A stretch of 64,000 bases of DNA from JAJCZZ01 sp964569085 (GTDB taxonomy: Bacteria > Gemmatimonadota > Gemmatimonadetes > Longimicrobiales > Gaopeijiaceae): positions 1-64,000 of the forward strand of contig CAZMTA010000018.1 in the NCBI GenBank assembly GCA_964569085.1, in the 5' to 3' direction. The translations under genes were made by a program, and so were the position numbers. A model generated the notes under the pieces. It was not told the DNA's origin. It did no database searches and was given only the letters and a program-made list of their open reading frames with translations. Below, one piece after another: positions 51,391-59,842 of the stretch; the first letter of the stretch is position 1; every line of letters begins with the position of its first letter.

Positions 51391-51945
51391 ATGCCCTACG
51401 ATCCCCTCCGCCCCCACGGACCCCGCCCCTCCGACGAAGCGCCCGGGGAGGACGCCCCTGGCCCCGACGGCCCCTTCACGCTCTGGGTGGACGCCGACGC
51501 GGCTCCCCGGGACGTGAAGGAGATCGTCTTCCGGGCGGCCAAGCGCCTGGAGCTTCCCGCCGTCCTGGTGGCCAACCAGCGCATGCCCACCCCGGCCAAC
51601 AACGACTGGGTGCGCTTCGAGTGGGTGACCGGCGGCCCGGACAAGGCCGACGAGCACATCGTCGAGCACGCCGCCGAGGGGGACGTGGCCGTGACAGCGG
51701 ACATCCCCCTGGCCGCCGCGCTGGTGGAGAACGGGGTCCACGTCCTGGATCCCCGGGGCGAGGAGTTCACGAAGGAGAACGTGGGGCAGCGCCTCTCCAT
51801 CCGGGACTTCATGCAGGACCTCCGGGACACCGGCGTGGAGACCGGCGGGCCCTCCGCCCGGGGCTCCGGGGACACCCAGGCCTTCGCCGGGGCGCTGGAC
51901 CGGACGCTGACCCGACTCCTGGGGAAGCATCGGGGAGGACGGTAA
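51391..51945 (+). CDS. YaiI/YqxD-family (DUF188) protein
   Basis: A 184-residue protein with a Pro-rich start and the DUF188 core LWVDADAAPRDVKEIVFRAAKRLELPAVLVANQRMP, then HIVEHAAEGDVAVTADIPLAAALVENGVHVLDPRGEEFTKENVGQRLSIRDFMQDLRDTG. The PIN-like fold DADA, TADIPLA motifs suggest an RNA-related or nuclease-like activity, but the family lacks a proven function. The ATG at 51391 is chosen; the first ~25 residues are unusual. Confidence 0.88.
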   Translation: MPYDPLRPHGPRPSDEAPGEDAPGPDGPFTLWVDADAAPRDVKEIVFRAAKRLELPAVLVANQRMPTPANNDWVRFEWVTGGPDKADEHIVEHAAEGDVAVTADIPLAAALVENGVHVLDPRGEEFTKENVGQRLSIRDFMQDLRDTGVETGGPSARGSGDTQAFAGALDRTLTRLLGKHRGGR

Positions 51946-51965
51946 CGAGGAGACGCCCGGGCGCG

Positions 51966-51971
51966 TATAAT
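51966..51971 (+). promoter_or_regulatory. Consensus -10 box
   Basis: A perfect TATAAT hexamer, rare in this GC-rich window. The potential -35 at 51943-51948 (TAACGA) is weak. The first ATG of the downstream frame (51970) lies inside this box. If the promoter is used, that ATG cannot be the start. Confidence 0.5.
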
Positions 51972-52047
51972 GCGCGATCTCGTCGCGGGGTCTGCCGGGG
52001 ATCCGGCGGCTCTCCCGCGCCCTGCCGCTCCCGCCCCGGAGCCCCTC

Positions 52048-53409
52048 TTGGCCGTCCGATCTCCCGCCCGCTCCGCTCGACCTCTCCCCCGCCGCGCCCG
52101 TTCCCGGGCTCCGGCGCTCCGCTCGCTCCTCCTCGTGGCCCTCGGGAGCGCGGCACCGGCGGTCCGCGCGGAGCCGGTGGCCGCCCAGGATCCGGCCGCC
52201 GAGACGGTGAGCGTGTTCCAGGACTGCCAGACCTTCGGCTGCGACGACGACTTCTTCCGGCGCGACCTCCCCTTCGTGCGGTGGGTGCGGGACCGGGAGG
52301 CGGCCGACGTCCACGTCCTCGTGACCAGCGAGGCCACCGGGGGCGGGGGTCGCCGCTACCGGGTGGCCTTCCTCGGGCAGGGAGAGTTCGCGGGCGAGGA
52401 CCTGGAGCTCGAGTACGTATCCGGAGCCGACGCCACCAACGACGAGGTCCGTCGGGGTCTGGCCGGCACCCTCCGGTTCGGGGTCCTTCCCTACCTCTGG
52501 GGCCGGGACGTGGCGGAGCGGCTCAGCGTGCGGTACGAGCCCGCATCTCCGGAGGCCGCCGCGGCCGGCCCCTCCGCCCCGGTGGACGATCCGTGGAACC
52601 TCTGGGTCTTCCGGACCGGGCTGAGCGGCTTCTTCAACGGCGAGTCCAGCACGAGCACCCAGCGCCTCAGCGGCTCCCTGAGCGCCCAGCGGACGACCGA
52701 GACGTGGAAGCTCTCGCTGCGGGGCAACGCCAGCCGTCGGGAATCGGAGTTCACCCTGGAGGACCGGGTGGTGGAGAGCGTGGTGGAGGACTGGACCGTG
52801 ACCGGCCTCGCGGCCCGGAGCCTGGGCGAGCACTGGACCGCCGGCGTCCGGACCTCGGCCGGCTCGTCGAGCTTCCGCAACCAGCGGCTGGCGGTGCGCG
52901 CCGCCCCGGGCGTGGAGTTCAGCGTCTTCCCCTACGACGAGTCGTCCCGCCGGGAGCTGACCTTCCTCTACAGCGTCGGGGCCAACTACTTCGACTACGA
53001 GGAGCGGACGATCTTCGAGGAGGTCGAGGAGACCCGCTTCGACCAGACGCTGACCGCGCAGCTCGACTTCAACCAGCCCTGGGGCGAGGCCCGGATCTTC
53101 ACCGACGCCTCCCACTACCTCCACGATCTGGACCTCTGGCGCGCGACGCTGGGAGGGAACCTCGAGATCCGGCTGTTCAAGGGCTTCAGCGTGAACGCCG
53201 GCGGCCGGTACTCCTGGATCCGGGACCAGCTCTTCATACCCCAGGGCGACGCCACCGACGACGAGATCCTGACCCAGCAGCAGCAGCTCGCCACCAACTT
53301 CAGCTACTTCATGAGCTTCGGGGTGAGCTACACCTTCGGGTCGGTCTTCAACAGCGTGGTGAACCCCCGCTTCGGCGGCGGGGGCGGCGGCGGCTTCATC
53401 ATCTTCTGA
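52048..53409 (+). CDS. Outer-membrane beta-barrel protein
   Basis: A 453-residue predicted outer-membrane protein. The TTG at 52048 is chosen: GGAG lies seven bases upstream and it opens an Arg-rich N-region with LRSLLLVALGSAAPAVRA as the signal. The ATG at 51970 overlaps a TATAAT box. After the signal, a soluble part (VFQDCQTFGCDDDFFRRDLPFVRWVRDREAADVHVLVTSEATGGGGRRYRV) has two Cys. Alternating aromatic beta strands with long loops follow (TWKLSLRGNASRRESEFTLEDRVVESVVEDW). The end RFGGGGGGGFIIF finishes in Phe, the Bam signal residue. No family is recognised. Confidence 0.78.
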   Translation: MAVRSPARSARPLPRRARSRAPALRSLLLVALGSAAPAVRAEPVAAQDPAAETVSVFQDCQTFGCDDDFFRRDLPFVRWVRDREAADVHVLVTSEATGGGGRRYRVAFLGQGEFAGEDLELEYVSGADATNDEVRRGLAGTLRFGVLPYLWGRDVAERLSVRYEPASPEAAAAGPSAPVDDPWNLWVFRTGLSGFFNGESSTSTQRLSGSLSAQRTTETWKLSLRGNASRRESEFTLEDRVVESVVEDWTVTGLAARSLGEHWTAGVRTSAGSSSFRNQRLAVRAAPGVEFSVFPYDESSRRELTFLYSVGANYFDYEERTIFEEVEETRFDQTLTAQLDFNQPWGEARIFTDASHYLHDLDLWRATLGGNLEIRLFKGFSVNAGGRYSWIRDQLFIPQGDATDDEILTQQQQLATNFSYFMSFGVSYTFGSVFNSVVNPRFGGGGGGGFIIF

Positions 53410-53535
53410 CCAGCCCGGGGCCAGGGCCGCGCGCCATTGCGCGAGCGTCCCGCGCCCGCTATCGAGAGTAAGCTGCGCTCCGGGTCCGGGGAGGACCGGG
53501 GCGCGGACCTCGACCCACCTCCGGGGGAGCCCGCC

Positions 53536-54402
53536 ATGCCCACCGTGCGCAACCTCTTCGTCGTCCTCGTGGTCCTGGGGACCGTTCCGTCGATCGCCGC
53601 CGCGCAGGACGATCCGGTCCCCCTGGAGCTCGTCGTCCAGCTCCTGGCGCCCCCCGGCGGTCCGGGGCGGACCCCGGAGATCCACGTCGGCCGGCTGCCC
53701 GGGAGCCTGGCCGACCTGCCCGTGCCCGGCGGCGCCCGGATCGTGGGCGGCATGGACGGTCCCCGCGGGACGTCCGCCGTGCTGTGGGTCCCCGGCGACC
53801 CGGTGGACGCCCTGGCCCGGGTGGTGCTCCCTCTGCACGACGCCGGCTTCCGCCAGTTCCAGCCCCGTCCGAGACCGGGCTTCGGATGGCCCGGCCGGGG
53901 GGAGAACCGCCCGCTCTGCCGGGACGGCGAGGGCGTCCAGGTCCTGGCGGGCTGGGCGGTGGAGGGCGCGACGTACGTGCGTCTCGTCCAGCCGCCGGAC
54001 CCGACGGGGCTCTGCACGGACCGGACGAACCCGGCCGCGGCCGCCCACTTCGAGGACAGCCCCATCCCCCACCTGGAGCTCCCGGAGGGCGCGATACGGC
54101 GGAGCGGCGGGGGAGGTGGAGGCGGGGAGGACTGGCGGTCCGACGCCACCATGGAGACCCACCTCTCCGCGGCCGAGCTCCTGCGTCACTTCGGGGACCA
54201 GCTCGTGGCCGCGGGGTGGGAGGTGGGGGACGAGGTGGCCGGCGCGTCGGTGGCGGTGGCGAGCTATCGGCTCCGCGGACCCGCCGGACCGGGAGAGGAG
54301 GGGGACGTGCCCTGGAGCGGGACGCTCACCCTGGCCACGGACCTACCCGGCGGCCTGGTGCGGGCGTCGGTGTCGGCGGCACGGGCCCGCGCTCCGCGCT
54401 GA
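53536..54402 (+). CDS. Unrecognised secreted protein
   Basis: A 288-residue exported protein with a signal peptide (MPTVRNLFVVLVVLGTVPSIAAAQ). It begins DDPVPLELVVQLLAPPGGPGRTPEIHVGRLPGSLADLPVPGGARIVGGMDGPRGTSAVLWVPGDPVDALARVVLPL. Cys residues occur at CRDGEGVQV and LCTDRT. A Gly-rich linker (SGGGGGGGE) and LSAAELLRHFGDQLVAAGWEVGDEVAG lie near the end. No family is recognised. The ATG has GGGGGAG about six bases upstream. It ends before a hairpin. Confidence 0.6.
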   Translation: MPTVRNLFVVLVVLGTVPSIAAAQDDPVPLELVVQLLAPPGGPGRTPEIHVGRLPGSLADLPVPGGARIVGGMDGPRGTSAVLWVPGDPVDALARVVLPLHDAGFRQFQPRPRPGFGWPGRGENRPLCRDGEGVQVLAGWAVEGATYVRLVQPPDPTGLCTDRTNPAAAAHFEDSPIPHLELPEGAIRRSGGGGGGGEDWRSDATMETHLSAAELLRHFGDQLVAAGWEVGDEVAGASVAVASYRLRGPAGPGEEGDVPWSGTLTLATDLPGGLVRASVSAARARAPR

Positions 54403-54438
54403 GGCGACTCCGGGACCACCACGCCCCCTGAACGGAAG

Positions 54439-54473
54439 GACGGCCCGTCCGCCGGGATGGCGGACGGGCCGTC
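54439..54473. terminator. Hairpin between convergent genes
   Basis: GACGGCCCGTCCGCC pairs perfectly with GGCGGACGGGCCGTC around the loop GGGAT, between the secreted-protein gene and the end of the SusD gene. Confidence 0.7.
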
Positions 54474-54500
54474 GCGTGCCGTGCCGACCCGGGGGTCGGC

Positions 54501-55904
54501 CTAGACGCTACACGGCACCTGCAGGCTCCGCGCGATGCACTCGTTGCGCGGGATGGGGAAGCGTTCCGGCACCCGGTCCGACGCCCGGTCCCGGGGCAGC
54601 TCGTCCAGGCGCCCGAAGCGGCGCATGTCGAGCCACCGGTGGCCTCCCTCGAAGAGGAGGGACCACCGCCGCTCGTTCAGGAGGGCGTCGACGAACGCCT
54701 CGTCGGTGGCCGGCACCGCCAGCGGCTCGAGCCCGCCGGACCGGGTCCGCACCTCGTTGAGGTACGAGGTGGCCTGGGCGCGATCGCCGGTGAACCAGAG
54801 CGCTTCGGCCTGGAGGAGGAGGAGCTCCTCGTTCCGGATGATGGGGACGCCGCTTCCGAGGCTCGTGTAGTGGATGAAGCGCACGTCCGACGTGACCCCC
54901 CGGGGGTCCGACTTGGGCGTGGCCAGGGGCTGCACCCTGGCCAGCACCCGGTCGTCCCGGGTCCCGTCGGCCTTCAGCGGGGCGTCGTCCCACACCGTGG
55001 GGTGGGCCACGATCTGGGGGTCGGCGCCCTGGAAGAGGCCGTTGGTCAGGTCGCCGGAGCCGGTCCCGAAGGCGTACTCGGGCCCGGCGCCCAGGTCCCC
55101 GTCCTTGTCGAGGAACGAGGACGACAGCGCCGTCAGCGCCGCGCCGTAGTTCCCCCGGTACACCTCGAGGCGGGCCTTCAGGGCCCGGTTGAAGCGAAGG
55201 AAGCCCCCGGGCGTGTCGAAGTCGTCGAAGCCGGGGGTGGCGAAGACGAACGAGCTCCCCGCCGCGGCCAGGTGGCCCTGGGCCTCGTCCAGGAGACGGG
55301 CCACCTCGGCCAGGGCGTCGGCCTTGGAGACGAAGGGCGCCAGCTCCTCGTCGAGCCCCCGGTTGGTGTCGATGACCGCTCCGTTGGTGTCCCGGAGGTT
55401 CACCACCAGGAACAGGTCCAGCGCCTGGATGGTCTTGGCGAAGCCACGGATGCCCTCGAGCTCGCCGGTGGTGAGGCCGGTCACGGCGTCCAGCGAGTTC
55501 AGAACGATGTTCGCGTTACGGATGTTGGCGTAGCGGGGGGACCATCCGCTGCCTCCGAAGGCGCCGTTCCCGGCGTTGAGGAGGCCGGCCAGCATCTCGT
55601 CGAAGTAGCGCGGGTCCGAGTTGTCGAAGGTGAGCGATTCCCGGCCGAGCGTTCCCAGGTGGTTCACGTAGCCCGACTGGTTCGAGATCGCGGCCCGGGC
55701 GCCGATGAGGAGCCCCTGTGTGGCGGCGATCACGCCCGCCGGGGTGGGCGACCCCTCCAGCGATTCCAGGCCGGGGTTGTTCAGGTCGGGTACGGCGAAG
55801 TCGGTGTCGCACGCGGCCAGGCACGCGAGGGCGCCCACCAGCGCGACGGTCCGGAGTCGGGCGATACGCATGATCGCGGTTCTCCCGTTGGTGTCGGTTC
55901 TCAT
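54501..55904 (-). CDS. susD: RagB/SusD-family nutrient-binding lipoprotein
   Basis: A 467-residue outer-membrane lipoprotein (lipobox LAAC, Cys32). It binds nutrient for import by the SusC-type channel. The mature start DTDFAVPDLNNPGLESLEGSPTPAGVIAATQGLLIGAR matches SusD families of Gemmatimonadota. Helical repeats with NEELLLLQAEALWFTGDRAQATSYLNEVRTR and LLNERRWSLLFEGGHRWLDMRRFGRL are typical TPR-like SusD motifs. The ATG at 55904 has AGGAGG six bases upstream; a later ATG at 55871 is less likely. It starts ten bases after SusC. Confidence 0.9.
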   Translation of the reverse strand: MRTDTNGRTAIMRIARLRTVALVGALACLAACDTDFAVPDLNNPGLESLEGSPTPAGVIAATQGLLIGARAAISNQSGYVNHLGTLGRESLTFDNSDPRYFDEMLAGLLNAGNGAFGGSGWSPRYANIRNANIVLNSLDAVTGLTTGELEGIRGFAKTIQALDLFLVVNLRDTNGAVIDTNRGLDEELAPFVSKADALAEVARLLDEAQGHLAAAGSSFVFATPGFDDFDTPGGFLRFNRALKARLEVYRGNYGAALTALSSSFLDKDGDLGAGPEYAFGTGSGDLTNGLFQGADPQIVAHPTVWDDAPLKADGTRDDRVLARVQPLATPKSDPRGVTSDVRFIHYTSLGSGVPIIRNEELLLLQAEALWFTGDRAQATSYLNEVRTRSGGLEPLAVPATDEAFVDALLNERRWSLLFEGGHRWLDMRRFGRLDELPRDRASDRVPERFPIPRNECIARSLQVPCSV

Positions 55905-55914
55905 GGGGCGCCTC

Positions 55915-58900
55915 CTAGAAGGTGAGGTCCACGGTGAGCCACAGGCTGCGGCTCGGTGGGAAGGGCGCCACGTCGATGTTCCGGGCGATGGGCTGGTTCC
56001 CGAAGTTCGAGACTTCGGGATCGAGGCCCGTGTAGTCGGTGAACGTGAACAGATTCCGCCCGCTCAGCGTGATCCGTCCGCCCTCGACCCGGTCCCCGAA
56101 CAGGGAGGCCAGGTTGTCGTCGGGGATCTGGAGCGAGAGGGACACCTCGCGGATCTTCACGTAGCTGGCGTCCTCGATGTAGCCCCGGGTGTCGTTGCCG
56201 ATGGCCCAGTTGAGGAGGCGGTAGCCGCCGTCGCCCAGCTCCATCTGCGTCCCGCCCGCGTCGGACAGGGTCCGGGTCCGCAGGTTGGCCGTGTAGTCGG
56301 CCGAGTTCTGGCCCGCGTCGGCCAGGAGGCGGGTGAGGTTGATGACCTCGGCGCCCTTGGACCAGTCCACGACCGTGCTCAGGCGGAACGCCCCGAACTC
56401 GAAGTCGTTGGAGGCCCCGATGCGGAAGTCGGGGGTCGCGTCCCCGACCTGCTCCACGATGGCGTTGCCCGCGGCGTCCTGCCCCACGGTGGACACGATC
56501 TGGGTCATGGAGCGGCCTTCTTCGATGCGGAACGCGCCCAGCCCCGTGCCGAACCCGCCCGTCTCGAAGGCCGGCACCGGGAGCGACAGCACCTCGGACT
56601 CGTCGCTGAAGAAGGTGGTGCGGGAGAGCCAGGTGAACGACGGGGTCTCCACCGGGGTGGCGTAGAGCCCGATCTCGAGCCCCCGCACCCGGGCCTCGCC
56701 GCCGTTGAAGATCTGCGTGGCGAAGCCCGTGGAGGGCGCCAGCGTCCGCTGGAGGATGAGGTCCTCGATGTTCTTCTGGAACGCCGTCGCCTCGAGCTGG
56801 GCGCGGCCGCCGAAGAGGGTGAGGTCGAACCCGCCCTCGATCTCCTTCTGGCGCTCCGGGGTCAGGCCCGGGTCACCGGCGATGCCGCCCACCACCAGGC
56901 CCGACTGGCCCAGGATGTTGTTGGTGGCGGTGAGGGCGGTGAACTTCTGCCCGTAGAGGGGCTGGTTGCCGGACTGCCCGTAGGCCAAGCGGACCTTCAG
57001 CCCGGTGAGGAGGTCGCTGAGCTCGTCGAAGCGGTACGACGCGGCGGCCTTGGGATACCAGAACCACTGGTCGGGGTCGCCGTTCACGGAGCTCCGATCC
57101 GCCCGCAGCCCCGCCGAGAGGAGGAGCCGCTCGTCCAGGAGCAGGAGCTCCTCCTGGCCGAAGAGGCCCAGGTCGCGAACCAGGCTGCGGGCCTGGGACA
57201 CGGTCGTCTGCACGCCGGCGTTGATGTTGCGCTGCCCGGCGGTGAGGCCCTGGGCGAAGGTCCGCGCGATGTCCTGCTCGCGGTCCTCGTACTGGACGCC
57301 GAAGGTGGCCGTGGACGACAGGTCGTCGGTGTTGTAGCCGTGGGCCAGGTGGGCCGACAGCGTGATGTCCCGGTTGTCGGAGTTGGAGAGCCCGGACGTC
57401 CCGGCCAGCCCGTCGTTGGGCTCGAACTGGAGCTCCGGCGGGGCGAAGAGGACGTTCTTCTGGTTGAAGTAGTCCACGCCCGCCGTGAGCTGGAGGTCCA
57501 GGCTGTTGCGGGTGTCCTCCAGCAGGCCCACGTCCAGGCTGGCCGAGCCCAGGAGCCGCCACACCGTCTCGTCGTTCTCGAAGAGCTCGGCGGTCTGGAG
57601 GGGGTTCGAGCGCTCGTAGGGGTTCGTGGGGAAGGTGCCCCCGCTCTCCCTCATGTCGAAGAAGCTCGGGGTGAACGGGAAGACCATGTAGTAGCTGGTT
57701 CCCGAGTTGTCGTTGTTGGTGAGCCCCCGGTTGGCCTCGGTGCGGAGGATGTTGGCCGTGGTCTCCAGATCGAAGCGCGGCCCGAAGCTCTGCCCCAGGT
57801 TGAGGCGGAGGCTCTGACGCTCGAAGCCCGTGTTCCGGATGATGCCCTCGTCGTTCTTCCACGCTCCGGACACGAAATAGCGGGTGTCGTCGTCGCCCCC
57901 GGACACGCTGGCGGAGGTCTCCCAGGAGAGGTCGTTCTCCCCGGCCAGGAGCTCCTCCATGTCGGCCTGGTTGAGCGCCCGTCCGTCGGAGCCGAAGAAC
58001 CGCCCGGCGGTGCTCTCGTCCACCAGCCCGGCGTCGATGGCGTCGGTGCGGGTCCAGTCCCGGAACTCGAACTTGTTGCTCAGGTCGAAGGTCCCGAACC
58101 GCTGCGTGACGCGGATCCGGCGGTCGCGGGCCGTGCCCTTCTTGGTGGTGATGAGGATCACGCCGTTGGCCGCCCGCGAGCCGTACAGGGCCGCGGCCGA
58201 GGCGCCCTTGAGGACCTCGATGCGCTCGATGTCGGCGGGGTTGATGTCGGCGATCCGGTTCACCGGGTCGTCCTGGGTGGACGCGTTGGAGCCGCCCGCC
58301 GAGGCCGACACCACGTTCAGGCCGTTGGAGATGGACTCGTTGGAGACGATGACCCCGTCGATGACGTAGAGCGGCTTGCTCTCCCCGTTGATGGTGGAGA
58401 CGCCGCGCAGGCGCACCGCGATGCCCCCTCCCGGGGCGCCGGAGTTCTGCTCGATGTAGGCGCCGCTGATCTTCCCGGCCATGAGCGTCTCGACGCTCGC
58501 CGCCGGTGCGGCGTCCTCGATCTGCTCCGTGTCCACGGAGGCCACGGCGTTGGCCAGGTTCCGGCGGCTGACGCTCGTGGCCTGCCCGGTCACGACCACG
58601 CCCTCGATGTTGAGCGCGTCGGAGTCCATCCGCACCTGGATGTCGGTCTGGTCCGGACCCACCGTGACCGTGGTGGTGCGGTGGCCGAAGTTGAGGAAGC
58701 GGAGCGTGACCTCTCCCTGGGGCGCCTGGACCGAGAAGCGACCCAGGTTGTTCGTCTCTGCGGAGAAGCTCGTTCCCAGGACCTGGACCTCGGTCAGGGG
58801 CAGTGGCTGGCCCACGTCCCCCAGGACCGTTCCGGTGATGGTGCGTTGCTGTGCGTTCGCTCCAGGCGCCCAGAGGAGGGCCGCCAGGAGGAGCACGCAC

Positions 58901-58926
58901 ACGCGAGCCCACGTGCGGTTGCCCAT
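55915..58926 (-). CDS. susC: SusC/RagA-family TonB-dependent receptor
   Basis: A 1003-residue outer-membrane channel. A signal peptide (to about residue 25) and a carboxypeptidase-like domain (TITGTVLGDVGQPLPLTEVQVLGTSFSAETNNLGRFSVQAP) precede the plug (EGVVVTGQATSVSRRNLANAVASVDTEQIEDAAPAASVETLMAGKISGAYIEQNSGAPGGGIAVRLRGVSTINGESKPLYVIDGV). The 22-strand barrel ends in SLWLTVDLTF. The ATG at 58926 has AGGAGAG five bases upstream. Together with SusD it imports a ligand; no glycan-degrading gene is in view. Confidence 0.93.
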   Translation of the reverse strand: MGNRTWARVCVLLLAALLWAPGANAQQRTITGTVLGDVGQPLPLTEVQVLGTSFSAETNNLGRFSVQAPQGEVTLRFLNFGHRTTTVTVGPDQTDIQVRMDSDALNIEGVVVTGQATSVSRRNLANAVASVDTEQIEDAAPAASVETLMAGKISGAYIEQNSGAPGGGIAVRLRGVSTINGESKPLYVIDGVIVSNESISNGLNVVSASAGGSNASTQDDPVNRIADINPADIERIEVLKGASAAALYGSRAANGVILITTKKGTARDRRIRVTQRFGTFDLSNKFEFRDWTRTDAIDAGLVDESTAGRFFGSDGRALNQADMEELLAGENDLSWETSASVSGGDDDTRYFVSGAWKNDEGIIRNTGFERQSLRLNLGQSFGPRFDLETTANILRTEANRGLTNNDNSGTSYYMVFPFTPSFFDMRESGGTFPTNPYERSNPLQTAELFENDETVWRLLGSASLDVGLLEDTRNSLDLQLTAGVDYFNQKNVLFAPPELQFEPNDGLAGTSGLSNSDNRDITLSAHLAHGYNTDDLSSTATFGVQYEDREQDIARTFAQGLTAGQRNINAGVQTTVSQARSLVRDLGLFGQEELLLLDERLLLSAGLRADRSSVNGDPDQWFWYPKAAASYRFDELSDLLTGLKVRLAYGQSGNQPLYGQKFTALTATNNILGQSGLVVGGIAGDPGLTPERQKEIEGGFDLTLFGGRAQLEATAFQKNIEDLILQRTLAPSTGFATQIFNGGEARVRGLEIGLYATPVETPSFTWLSRTTFFSDESEVLSLPVPAFETGGFGTGLGAFRIEEGRSMTQIVSTVGQDAAGNAIVEQVGDATPDFRIGASNDFEFGAFRLSTVVDWSKGAEVINLTRLLADAGQNSADYTANLRTRTLSDAGGTQMELGDGGYRLLNWAIGNDTRGYIEDASYVKIREVSLSLQIPDDNLASLFGDRVEGGRITLSGRNLFTFTDYTGLDPEVSNFGNQPIARNIDVAPFPPSRSLWLTVDLTF

Positions 58927-59095
58927 GTATCTCTCCTGGTTGTGATGGCGGGAAGGCTGCGATCCGCGCCTGCCTGACGGGCGGTGAGCGGAGAGATGGC
59001 CGCAGCCCTGCCCCGAGGGTACGCATCGAGCCCGCCGAATGCCACGTTCGCGTGCGGCGGGTCCCGTAGGCTGCGGTCGGGACCGGTTCCGGCCG

Positions 59096-59842
59096 TCAGG
59101 CCAGGAGGTCGATGATCTCGCGGGTGGAGCGGAGCTCGCCCAGCCGGACGAAGCGAAGCGTCGAGCCCAGGAGGGGTCCCGGCCGCTCCACCAGGCCGCC
59201 CAGAGCCGCCACGACGTGGTCCGCCCGATCCATGGGGTCGACCCACGCCTCCTCGGGGTGCTCCGACAGGCGCAGCGCGAAGGCCCACGCCTCCCTCCGG
59301 GCCCGGTCGATGCTGAAGTGGACGGTGGCCTCGTCGGTGCGTCCGCCCACCCAGTCCAGGAGTCGGAGGAGCGGCCACGTCCCTGCCAGCCGCTCCTGCA
59401 CGTCGTCCACCATGGAGGCCAGGAGGTCGTTGATGCGGAGGAAGTCGTCCTCCATCGCCCGGACCTCCCCGCCCGGCGCCGTCCGGGCCGTGGCCACGGC
59501 CAGATCCAGGTTGATGTGGGCGTTCACGCCCAGGAGGAGGTGCTGCAGCGTGACGGGCCACCACCGCTGGCTGGCGGCGAAGGCCACCGCCCAGGAGCGG
59601 GAGGTGGGGCGGCCTTCCCGCCACGCGCGCCAGGCGTCCAGGTACCGGTCGGCGAAGAGCACGTCCAGGCGCTCCATGCGGGGCCCGTCGTCGAAGCGCC
59701 CCTCCGCGATCCAGTCCCGGACGCCCATGGTGACGCGCCGGTAGAGGGCCGCGAAGTACCCCGCGCGGAGCTCCTCCCGACGGCACGTCTCCACGACCTC
59801 GCCCAGCTCGGCCACCACGTCGTGGATCGTGCGCCCGCTCAC
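59096..59842 (-). CDS. DUF5995-family protein
   Basis: A 248-residue cytoplasmic helical protein. It begins VSGRTIHDVVAELGEVVETCRREELRAGYFAALYRRVTMGVRDWIAEGRFDDGPRMERLDVLFADRYLDAWRAWR. The most recognisable run is QRWWPVTLQHLLLGVNAHINLDLAVATA, with a His-rich NAHINLD motif, matching DUF5995. The function is unknown; similar proteins occur in actinobacteria. The GTG overlaps the AKR-RidA gene's stop by four bases (GTGA). It is therefore probably translated with that fusion enzyme. Confidence 0.8.
   Translation of the reverse strand: MSGRTIHDVVAELGEVVETCRREELRAGYFAALYRRVTMGVRDWIAEGRFDDGPRMERLDVLFADRYLDAWRAWREGRPTSRSWAVAFAASQRWWPVTLQHLLLGVNAHINLDLAVATARTAPGGEVRAMEDDFLRINDLLASMVDDVQERLAGTWPLLRLLDWVGGRTDEATVHFSIDRARREAWAFALRLSEHPEEAWVDPMDRADHVVAALGGLVERPGPLLGSTLRFVRLGELRSTREIIDLLA

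Noticed and set aside
55705..58977. 1090-codon plus-strand open frame
   Set aside because: It is antisense to SusC, whose plug and barrel are unmistakable.
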